The notes beneath the pieces are model-generated. The model made no database searches. It worked only from the letters and a program-made list of their open reading frames with translations, and was not told the origin of the DNA. DNA of 64,000 nt. It comes from Gnetum montanum. Its lineage: Eukaryota; Streptophyta; Gnetopsida; Gnetales; Gnetaceae. The stretch is from assembly GCA_015680685.1 (NCBI GenBank), contig MNCI01005898.1:288523-352522 (forward strand), in the 5' to 3' direction. Numbering within the stretch: the first letter of the stretch is position 1; every line of letters begins with the position of its first letter. Positions 23,335 to 33,500 of the stretch are shown piece by piece. The position numbers and the translations under genes are program-made.

Positions 23335-24237
23335 GGATTTCTGCGCAAGTGTGCAAGAGTGGGGGCAGAAAGAAAAGGATCACAAGCATTTTTATAAGCG
23401 AGAAAGTATCGTTTATCGTCAGCATTACCATGATTCTACCATCGAAGCTCAATCCTTGCGGGTATTCCTTGATGTCATTGGCGCATCCCAAGCTTTCGAG
23501 AAGTTTCAGGATCAGGTGACAGTAAGCGCGTCACCGAAAAGAGAAATGACTCTTCCCGGGGGCGAGACTACTGTCCCTACTTTCTTCCCTGATCCGCCTC
23601 ACTGGACTAGTGTGGAAAAGGGGAAGGTGAAAGCTGGAGCTACTCTGGGGAACGGCGTATGGTCTAAATTAACTGAGGATGAAATCATGCAGCGCCTATG
23701 GGTCGGTTTAGAAAAGCTTCCCTTTGCTGCGGAAGTAGGACCATCGTGAGTAAGTTTAAACATTATTGAATCTAAATTTTTTTATTATGGTGTCAAGTAT
23801 TTGCTAATGTATTTGCTGTATACAGGTACAAGAATTAGATGGAGAAGGCGAACAGGATGAGGAACAAGCACAAGAAGAGAAGCGTAATAGTGAAGAGCGT
23901 CCTCTTGTGGAGCCGACGTTAGAGCAAGGGCCTCGTGGGGATGGCATTCCTCACAAAGGAATACCTTCTAAGAAGGACGACCCACTTGAGGATGATTTAT
24001 TAGGCTTGGAGCCTGACCTAAGGGATACGGGTGACAGTGGCACCAGGGGGATGCGTAATTGTAACTTACACATGATTTTATTGATTAGAATTGAACAATG
24101 GTTATGTGAATGTTGAAAATACTGTATGGTTTTAAATTCTATTTATTTTATTTTTTTGGTTTTATATCTTTATTTGCAAAGCGTAAGTGTAGTTGTTAAA
24201 GGTTTAGAATAAGTTACGTTGTCGTGAAATGGAATTG

Positions 24238-24402
24238 CTAGTTTAAGGCCATCACAGGCCGTCATGTAACATTTGCGTAAGATACCAGGGAATTAGTTTT
24301 AGGCCGTTGTGGGCCTTTGCTAGTTTAAGGCCATTGCGGGCCGTTGCTAGTTTAAGGCCGTTTCGGGCCATCGCTAGTTTAAGGTCGTTGCGGGCCCACT
24401 GT
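24238..24402. repeat. E2 hairpin array between antisense gene and protease
   Basis: About five to six units of TAGTTTAAGGCCGTTGCGGGCC, roughly 26-27 bp each. Each unit contains an inverted repeat GGCC..GGCC around a 5-6 nt loop. Matches the arrays at 35130-35300 (E1) and 50455-50580 (E3). Confidence 0.85.
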
Positions 24403-24614
24403 GTAAGTTTGGAAGCATAATAATGTACATTTCTGTGTAATTGCACTAAAATGATCAACAAGCGTAAATAGCGTATATAAAGAAATGTGAATGGCATAAT
24501 GAATAGTAAGCGTAAATATGTATGTATATATTAAAAAGGATTGACAATGGAAACTGCTAAGCGTAAAAGGAAAAATTAGTAAAGACGTGAAGATGCGCAT
24601 AAATGCCATTCAGA

Positions 24615-27600
24615 TCAATCACTAATTTGTAATTGTTTCTTGATGGCCTTTACGTTCAGTGGTGCATAAGGGCAGGGAGACTTGCGGCCTGACTCTTCCA
24701 CACCACCGTCCTGAAATGGCAGGTTGGCCTAGGCTAGACTGTCATTGTTCGCTTCAGTTTGTTTAGGGATTCAGGGATGGGTTTGATCATCCGATGTTTC
24801 TATCTCCGAACCCCATTCCTCTTCATTATTGTTGACAGTCCTGGGGGTGATTTCGTCACCGCGTATTACAACCTCTCCCCCTGCATAGGGTAGGTGTATT
24901 TCCTGATGGATTGGTGATGAAACTACCCTCAGTTGAGCTAGCCAGGACCTCCCTAGAATTAAGTTGAACTCGGGCATCTCCTCGATGACAAGGAATGTAG
25001 CATCCGTTGGGAATTGATCCCCTGCTACAAATTCGATGCGCACCGTCCCCTTGACCTGAACCTGTGCTCCATTGAATGACTTTATGCATGTTGTCGTTGT
25101 GGGACTGATCTGGTCGACCAGACCCAACCTATCCATGATGGGATAAGGAATGACATTTGTAGCTGCGCCATCGTGCACGTGCACCCTCCGGATTCGATAT
25201 TGACCGACCCGGATGGTGATAAACATGGGTTTAGTTGTCACTTGACCTTTCTCAAGATCACCTTTGATGGATTCATCATGAAAGATCAACGAGGTAGGTT
25301 TAGGTCACTCAGCGTCAGAGGGAAACATGACAGCGTGTATCGCTTCCTCCTCCGTTGGTAAGCTTTCCTCCACAGGTATGGATGTCAGCATGCAGACCAT
25401 GGATTCATGGTGTTTTTGAGACGTCATGAGCAGGTCATAGAGGCTTAGCATTGTATTTTTTTGTTTCAAAGCCTGTTTGACCTACGTAAATATGTCGAGG
25501 AGATCCTGTTCTTTACTAGCTTGTTTGTCCCCTCTGTCTTCTTCCATTCGCCCCAAGAGACGAATCTCTCGAGGTGGAACAGCATCGGTCGGAGGGTTGC
25601 TCTTTTTATTGTAGAGGGGTGACTGTGTTTCTATACCTTTGTCTTGCCCAGAAGGTGCAGATGCAGGGACAGAGGCCAAGGGCCTGGGCCTAGCGAAGCC
25701 TAGGGTAACATGGTTTTTAGCGGCATTGACTAACGTGTCCCCTTCCTTTTGTTTATTAGGTGATGGTTGGTGATTTGTGTTAGAAGCTTGCCCCTACGTA
25801 AAAGGGGCAGTCGGTGATTTTGGCACCCTGAGAGTGAAAGGCGCCTTAGGTGTGGGCGCGGACATAGCCACGGCTTTACTGTTACTGGGAGGTTGAGTTA
25901 AATCTAGAGAAGGCGCCCGAATGATGAAGGGTGGCCTTGAGACACCACTAGTTGTTGGTGAAAAGCTTGTCCCCCATGGTGAACTGGTAGGCACGCGTAA
26001 AACAAAAGGTTGTTTTGGCGGTACCTTCCTTTCACTGTCTGTACTCACCACATTGATTGTGTAGGGTGCGTTGTTTGCGTTCAACGGATCCTTGTACACG
26101 TGCAACGCTTGGTTTTCCAGACGCATTGGACTACTGCCATCTAATTTCAAAGAGCCATCATTGATCATGAGTTGAATGTCGTCTTCCAACGCCTAGCAGT
26201 AATATGTGTCGTGACCACACAATTGGTGGTAGTCACAGAAACGGTCCAGCCTGAAAGACCTTGGAATTGGTGGTTCGTCAGGTAGGGCTAAAGAAGGATT
26301 CTTCAGCAATTCACAATGACGTCTGTGACGCTTCAGAGCTTCTTCGGATACCTTCTTAGTCTGAATGTATCCTGCCCCTAATAGTTGTTTCAACAGTTCC
26401 GAATGTTTCACAGGCAGGGCTGTATACTTTGAGCGATCTTTACGCTCAAAGTTTGGTTTTGGCCGTGGGGCTTTTCAGCGGCAGATGTGTCTTGGCTGGT
26501 GCTACTTATACTAGCCGTGGTCTCAGGAGACGCCGTAGGTGCCTTCTTGTTTTTGTTCTTAGCACCTTCAGCCAGCGCAGCTACCGTCGTTGTTGTTGTC
26601 TTACCTTAATCCTTGCCCTTGTTGTTAGCATTTTTGTAGGTGACATACGCCAGGTCCTTGCTAGCCTCCGCAACATCTTGGATGCTTTTGTTCTAGGCAA
26701 AAGCTTGATGTAAGGAGCTAGGGGAAAGATAATATAGCTTAGATTTGATAAAATCATTAACTGCTACTTTGAATATGGCCAGCAAATGGGCCTCCGCGAT
26801 TGGCTCACGGATTTCATTCAAAGTAGCACTCCACCACTGTATAAACTTTTGGACTGGTTCGAGCGGGTCTTGTTTCACTCCCATGAGTTGATCTAACTTG
26901 ACCTCCGGCTTTAAATTGTATTTAAAGCGAGTCACGAACTGTGTCAGGAACTCTTCCAGGGTTGAGATGGAAGAGCGAGGGAGGGCTCGATACCAATCTA
27001 AAGCTTTCCTTGCCAGAGACATCGCAAAGACACAGATGAATGTGTGAGACCACTGTTGTAACAACAAAGATTCGGATCTGCAGGTAACCAGGTGAGCGTT
27101 GGGATCTCCCTCCCCATTATATTTAGTGAAATGGGGTAAGGAAATTCCCGGGGGTAACGACAGCATGGGGACTGCTGGACTAATAGGATTATCTTGATAG
27201 AAGTCCATGATCTATATAGTGTCAGAGCCAGTGGCCTTACGGCGTCTAACCTCCTCAGTGAGGGTCTGGATGAGTAAGAAAGCTTGATCTAAGCCTGTTG
27301 ATGAAGATGCTTGCATAGGAGGAATAGGGGGTTGAACTGGAAGAGCGGTGCCAGACAATGGAAATGAAGGAATGGTTTGGCTGGCATATGGTGCGGCGGG
27401 GATTCCTGCAGACAGAGGTTCCTGTGAGGACCACCACCCACCGGTTTGAGAAGAGAGATTAGCCACTACTGGCTACGCGGGATAGGGATAAGGATATTGT
27501 GGGACCATCTGAGGAATATGCGTTGTAGGTGCAACTGAGGGTTGCACGCCATATACCGCAGACTGGTTATGTTGTGCCATGGGGATGATCCACTGACTCA

Positions 27601-28409
27601 CAGTGGGCTGTTGGATGGATGTCTATGGCTGAACGACGGTTGTGATCTGTTGGCTTGGAGGGGGCGGTAGTGATAAAGTTTGTGCCAGATTTTACATCGG
27701 GAGAGTTATAGGTATGGCATGGGGTTGGATCTGAGGGATGAAATGGGGCACGGTGGATGCTGGGACCACCGACGGAATGCTGATTACGCGTGGTGACGAG
27801 ACTGCCCCCATGTTATTTTGAGGTATTTGCACTTGTAGCCCAGATGACTGTGTAGTGGCTTGCGGGATGACAAGAATGTGAGTTTTTGTGGTCATGGTGG
27901 GATTAAGATGGGCGGCTTCTCCATTGAGAGGGAATAAGGGATTTATGTAGGTATGTGGACTAAGAGTGTGATATGAATGTTCAGACTGGGCTGCAAATTC
28001 ATCATCTTCTTCCTCCCCGTTCTGGGGTTCCAGCATAGCCCATGTAGCCTGGCTCCTGGCCATGACCAACTGTGTTATGATTTCATGGTGATGTTCTGTC
28101 AGGGGAATGATGTCGTAGGCGGTAGGGGTAAAATCCTGATCCCCTTGGTGGATCATCTCAAAATTTCATTTCGATTTCGGCTTGGCTAAGGGCAAGCTTT
28201 GCCTAGATCTTGACGCAGATGAAGTTATATTCTTCAGGGGTCACGACAGTAAATACGGGGTCTTTGCCCTGCAGTCTCAATGACTGACGCGACGGTCCCT
28301 GAGATCCTATAACACCAGAAGCTGGTCCAGTGATGACGATAGGGTTCACAGATGTGGCACCCGAGTCAGTTGTGATCATTGTGGCTGCGGTTGTGTATGC
28401 AGAATCCAT
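24615..28409 (-). pseudogene. gag-pro: E2 gag-protease
   Basis: Begins near 28409 (MDSAYTTAAT), 227 bp downstream of the primer site. A Gln/Pro-rich N-terminal region follows. The capsid-type gag domain is at 27208-26693 (HFTKYNGEGDPNAHL, KALDWYRALP, DPLEPVQKFIQWW). A Cys/His motif of the Tat type is at about 26250-26195 (FCDYHQLCGHDTYYC). A linker with repeated PF.LRVP motifs comes next. The retropepsin domain is at 25289-24771 (VHDGAATNV at the active site, FNLILGRSWLAQLR). A conserved tail ends IKKQLQ before the stop at 24615. Several TAG/TAA codons, mostly explicable as C-to-T changes, interrupt it. The ORF ends after protease instead of continuing into RT. Confidence 0.85.
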
Positions 28410-28635
28410 TGGTCAAGTAGATTATAAGTAATAAATGACTAGATCTAAAAGGTGATGGACAAAGAAGATCGCTATTAGGCTTTCTACCCTGTAGGATTCC
28501 AAAGGAATCGTTATAGTGACCGATCTACACCTCACGCTTTTTGTAAACTTCCTTAGAGGTATTACGTTTACGTTTTGGAGACGCGGGTATAGATCGCTTA
28601 CAGGGCTACCCGTAAAAATACAAATTGGAGCCTGG

Positions 28636-28652
28636 CCCTCCTTCTAGCACCA
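28636..28652 (-). other. E2 primer binding site
   Basis: On the minus strand it reads TGGTGCTAGAAGGAGGG, six bases after the end of the 5' LTR. The plus strand therefore shows the 3' end of the primer tRNA, CCCTCCTTCTAGCACCA, with its CCA. The site is conserved in E3 (54959-54975) and nearly so in E1 (39408-39424). I cannot name the tRNA; it is not initiator Met. Confidence 0.75.
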
Positions 28653-28658
28653 GAAAAC

Positions 28659-30249
28659 TGTAACGATGGAAAATGTCGGCAGCTGGAATACCAAACAAAA
28701 TCTGTTTACATAGTCTTAACCATGGATCCGTGCGAGGGCTGTGCTGGAGAAAACAAATCTGCAGTGCCCTGAACAGTCTTGTCGATCAGATAGGGACTTA
28801 CTAAATTAGTAAATCGATGAAGATTATAGGTGTTCCATGGAACGATTTGATTCGATAAATCGTGAAAGGAGAGGAAAACGATGTAGCTAAATTGCAATAA
28901 TGACAACGTTAACACAACAAAGGGAATCAGATTTAAGAGAAATGTGTGATTTCAAGATCTGTACTTTGACCTGAAAAAAAATAAGTATTTTGTATACAAA
29001 GCTACAATGGGAAGACTCCGATTATCTTGTGCGAAACATACACAAAATAATAAGAAAACTGTTTAACAAGGAGTGCAGAATGGAGCTCGGTCTACCTTAT
29101 AAGCCAAAGATGGAGTGCAAGGAAGGTCAAGCTCGGATGTCTATCAACCAACTGTGTCTGATCAATAGATCTTGCCAACCGCACCAGATGATCTCTCGAT
29201 CTCTGATCTATCTTCTTCGCTTTGGATAGTCTCTGCTCAAAACTGTCAAGGATCACCGATGGGAGAACTGTATTTTTGCCCAAAAGGTATGATCACTCCT
29301 GCTGCTAAATGCTCAAAAATGTCTCTTGTTTCTGCTTAAGGATGATAACTGCCAAAAGATGAAGATGCCAGCCGCCGCTCCCCTTCAAAAAAAAAGTAGT
29401 CCCCCTTTTTTCTTCGCCAATTGGGGTATTTATAAGTTTGAAAACATGCAGAAAAGGCACGACCTTGATGACATGTGTCTCGAACTTTCCGGATACTGTT
29501 GACTTGACGAACTGGCTATGTTGCGTCACATTGCAACGTACGCTGTCAGCACTTTTGCCGAGGCTACTTCATGATTACGCACAATATGCTTATCAGAGTA
29601 TTGCGCGTATGGATAGCAAATGTGTAACTGCTTTAGCCAGCTTTATGCTATATTACACTTGTTTACGCTGCGTCGTGTGGCAGAGCGTAACAAAGCATGG
29701 AAATAGCGAGTCAAGCTGTTTTATGCTCATTTACGCAACAAAGCGTAGTGAAGCGTAAAAAATAATCAACTCGACGATAAATTACGCTGATGTATGCTGC
29801 GTAGCATAGCGAGCGTAAGGTGATCAATCTGCAAAAAGAAAGGAGTCGATTTGTCACGCTTCCTTTGGACTTTTTTGAAGCTCATTACGCTGCCTTGCGT
29901 AACAGAGCATAAATCCGACCCTGGACAAAAGACTTAGAAGGATATGCGAGAAGTCGCATATTACGCTGCTTAGGCCTTAAACTTCATCAAATCTACTGAA
30001 GTAAGTTACCTTTTGATGTCAGACTATGTTAAGCAGAATTACGCTAAGCGTCCTTACGCTATGTTGCGTAATGTAGCGTAAAGACAGAAAATATAGTAAA
30101 ATTGAAATTTGTAAGGAACTTGGAGACTTGATGTCGGGCGTCATTTCGCCTTGCTTTGCTTTGTTCTACCTTTTGGAATTCTATCACGAACTTTTGCCTG
30201 AATCGTGAATCTTCACCTGAGGCCGATTCACAATTTCCACGGTGTTTTA
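28659..30249 (-). repeat. E2 5' LTR
   Basis: 1591 bp, TGTAACGATGG to GGTGTTTTA on + (terminal CA changed to TA by a transition). Nearly identical to 12495-14085. The minus-strand TATA core is the complement of 29427-29434. Followed by the GCTAG duplication. Confidence 0.92.
29427..29434 (-). promoter_or_regulatory. E2 LTR TATA box
   Basis: TATAAATA on the minus strand, followed by CCCC. The same TATAAATACCCC core occurs in both E1 LTRs and the E2 3' LTR, and as a one-base variant in E3. It would drive the gag-protease transcript leftward. Confidence 0.6.
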
Positions 30250-30254
30250 GCTAG
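30250..30254. repeat. Target-site duplication GCTAG, right copy (E2)
   Basis: Directly follows the E2 5' LTR and matches 12490-12494. After it E1 resumes. Confidence 0.9.
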
Positions 30255-30595
30255 CGTGGCAAAATAGCTAATTTAGGGTGTTTACAGGGCATAGTTAATG
30301 CAACTGGATTATGAGATGATAAGCTATGCGTTAGTTTAGGGTCTTTTCGAACTGCCATCAATGCGATATCTACGAGATTAATGGTGTGATCCTTACGCTT
30401 CATGTCAAAATGACATGCCTACATTTTGGGAAAGTTTCGCGCTGAGCAGACATGAAAACAAAAAGTTTTCACCGTCATGCTTATAAGGAGATGGTTTGTC
30501 CTCAAAGTAAACTATAAACGTAGTGAGGTTGAGTTAGGCTAAAGCAGAAGGAAAGCGTAAGTTAACGATTTCGCAGAGGCTATTGAGGTGGAACA
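30255..30595. promoter_or_regulatory. E1 head-to-head intergenic region, right part
   Basis: Continuation of E1 after E2. With 12264-12494 it forms an intergenic region of about 570 bp between the RT start and the antisense start. It contains one hairpin-family unit (about 30331-30355) and a TATA-like TTATAAGG at 30481-30488, about 110 bp before the antisense ATG. Confidence 0.4.
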
Positions 30596-33500
30596 ATGGC
30601 ACCGAAGACTAAATGCAAACACGCCAAGTTGGCTAGGATCGATGAAGTACAGGAAAGTCTGGGGAAAATTTTGAAGGTGCGAGTCAAAACTCAAGAGGCT
30701 ACTCCACTCACCCAGTAAGTCGTTCTTCACCTTCCTTGTGTGATATATGCATTGGATCGATTTCGCTGTCATTGTGTGATAATTTGTATTTTTTTTTTAA
30801 AATGCACACTATGTTGGGTGTCGATACCTGCTTCTAATAGTTATTTTATGGAAGTTTGTAACATTACCCCTATCGCCGTTGTCAGAGACAAACCTTACAC
30901 CATTATAAGGGTTTGGGTAGTTGTGGATAATGTTGTATAAACACAATGCATAACCAGTCAAGAGTTTAGGTGTTGTACCCTTACATAGTGCAAAGGGGGG
31001 TTCCATTGTTTTTCCCGTAATGGTTGCGTGTTACGTTAGGGTAATATGTCATATTACCTTTATCGCTGTTATCATAGATAGACCTTGCACCATTGCAAGG
31101 GCTTGGGTGGTTTTGGTAGTGCATCTCTAACGTAACATGCAATTTTCTAGGAGTCAGGGTAGCGAGAACCTCAGTGTTGCTTAACGGATTCTTGTGAGTT
31201 TTTTTTTTATTGTCTTGGCATAGTTAGCATGTCTGAATTGTTTTCTAATGGGAATATGTTTTATTGTAAAGGGTCACACTAAAGGCCATCATGATCGTTC
31301 TAGACATTGTGGGCGTTCTGTGCTATCTAAATGCCCTCATGGCCAACGTTCCTCCTCCCCATGCTTGTGTAGGGGAAGAGGAGGTTTTGTTTCGAACGGG
31401 AGTACAGGAGTTCCTGCAATTTTTGTTGAGTAACTTTTGCATAACTTTGGCGTAATCATTTGATCGCATCTGTCAGCCGAGACAGCCGCCACCATTCTGG
31501 AAACGTTGCTGGTTGGATCAACATAGAGTATCTTAACGTTTTTGGTGGACTGCTCAATTGAGGTTGTAGGGGGAAGAGATCGTGAACAACGCATCAAGGG
31601 TTTGAAGTGCTTATCTTGGATCTAGGAGATGCCCAGGTTTAATTATTATCATGCCTACAATACGTTGTTCGTAGCTCATCATCTCACAACCTATTTTTAG
31701 AACCCACCTGGCATCATGTACTATGCTGACGGGTAAGTACTATCAAGGTATTATGATGTATTAACTATTGATTGATTTTACGTTGGATGTAAATAGTTGT
31801 CTATATTCTATGGCATAGGTTTTTTATCAATGTGGATGGTCTCCAAGGTGATACAGACATGTTATCTATGGCCCAAACAACCATAAAGGAATTCACTTCT
31901 ATTAGCAATGTGCATGCTAGTGTCTTGGGAAAACTAGGATTTGAAATCCAACATTACCCTATCCGATATGCCAAGTTCTTTATCAAGTGTTGAGACTCCG
32001 GATGGCTGGATAAGGAGTGGACTTTGGATTGTCCCATCACTATTGACGATGTGCATGAGAACATCCCACTGTTTCCTTTGCCTTTTGGACACGGTAAATT
32101 ATGCTACGCTGATCAACTGTGTGACCTTATGGAATAGGAACAGTGTATAAGATTTTATTGTTTTGTTTTTTTGTCTAACCTATGTTTTTTATGTTTATAG
32201 TTAAAGAATCGCGGGAGGTCACAGTGATAGCCTCTAGGCATGACGTAGCCACCATCTTCTTCCGTTATGGTGACATAAATGAAGTGCAACGTTGGCTTTG
32301 CCATGGAGTAGCCCTAGCTGCCATACCCAATAACCTTTGGGAATTTGGACTGATGGAGATATTTCTAGCTATAACCCCCAATGTCACAGTAGCCAAAATG
32401 TTGGCCCTAGTCGACTCCTTCAGCGAACAAGCCGAGCATCTTCACACGCGCATGTGTAATGTGTGCATGAGTTTTGATATTAACGCTCAACTGTTCGTCG
32501 ACCTTTTTGGCATTTCTTTTGATTTTCTCCTAGTGAAAGAAAGATCAAAAAAGAGTTCTAAACATCAGAAGGACATAGAGGAGTGGCTAGGGATTAAAAA
32601 AGAACCAAAAGGTATCTACACTGAGAAGATCAAGCTAGAGGTGGCTAGCATCATTTACCCCATCTTCCAAGCTCATGCTTTCCCCAAGCTACTTTCCCAA
32701 GGAAAAATCGTTGGCATAGAGTAAGCCTGAATCATGTGGAAGGTTATGGAGGAGGGAACATGATATAATTAAGCCAAGCACCTTGCTGAAGGCCTGCAGG
32801 CTAAAATGGTCAAGCTTCGCAAGAAGCTTGAGTCTCGTTTCAATGTGCATTTTGCCTTCTTCATAGCTTGTTTGCGATGGTTTGCCGAATTATTGGTGGT
32901 TCACAAGGATGGAGTCTGGGTGCAGCAGGATTGTAACCAGATCTTCAAGCCTTGGATTTCTTAGGTCTTCTACACCGTCTGATCACAAGATCCTCCTAAA
33001 GGTATCGGGAAGTCATTTTCACTAATAACTAGGGATCGGGTGGCACCTCCCGTCTGAGGCCAAGACAACGTGGATGGGGTGCCCCCTTCTTACACCAGCA
33101 GTGCGTTAAGGGGGAAGTGCCTTGCAGCAGAAATTGTAGCATCATTGGTTCAGTAGAAAATGCATCATTGAGCTATGGAGTCTCCTAGCCTGACTGACGA
33201 AGAGGGAAGGAAATTGCGGATTAAGTTTCACAGGAGCAATCCATCGGCTGGTAAGTAGAGGAATGCATAATTAGTTTATATATATTACACTACATATAGA
33301 TGTCGTTGCATCACATAGCACTCATGAAAAGTGAGTAAATTTTTTATTTTTTGTTAATTGTGATGCATTTTACAGGAAAAGGGAAAGATGTAGAGGGATT
33401 GAGCCCTGAAATAGGGGCCATAGTCCTGCGGTATGGGGAAGGGGCCTAGGTTTTGGAAAAGGAGGCCCCTGTTAACAATGTAGGCAACACACAGGCTCCT

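Larger units (their letters stand above)
19851..24116 (+). pseudogene. E2 antisense gene: NIF/FCP1-like pseudophosphatase plus coiled-coil protein, 8 exons
   Basis: Proposed exons: 19851-19969, 20247-20696, 20776-21050, 21150-22194, 22289-22468, 22539-22667, 22745-23745, 23826-24116. Each boundary has GT/AG, and the introns are 70-280 bp. Exon 1 encodes a Lys-rich MAPK start. Exons 2-3 resemble a plant NIF/FCP1 HAD domain. Exon 4 (about 350 codons) is unrecognised, with FRYG.I.E.QRWL and SF.E.A as conserved patches. Exon 7 has a heptad-rich stretch (LEREKESLTKEV) and a conserved FLDVIGAS block. Exon 8 is acidic. It is convergent with gag-protease and divergent from RT. In-frame stops (TAG in exon 1; several TAG/TGA in exons 2-4 and 7) and the duplication at 23148 make this copy a pseudogene. 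At intron 3 this copy is one base out of phase relative to E1. Confidence 0.7.
12495..30249 (-). mobile_element. E2: complete 17.8-kb Tat-lineage Ty3/gypsy element nested in E1
   Basis: Two LTRs of identical length (1591 bp each), a perfect 5-bp TSD, PPT, PBS, gag-protease, pol and the antisense gene are all present. This makes E2 the reference copy for the family. LTR-to-LTR differences are sparse and mostly transitions, so E2 is younger than E1. In-frame stops in gag, RT and the antisense gene show it is nonetheless not autonomous. Confidence 0.9.
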
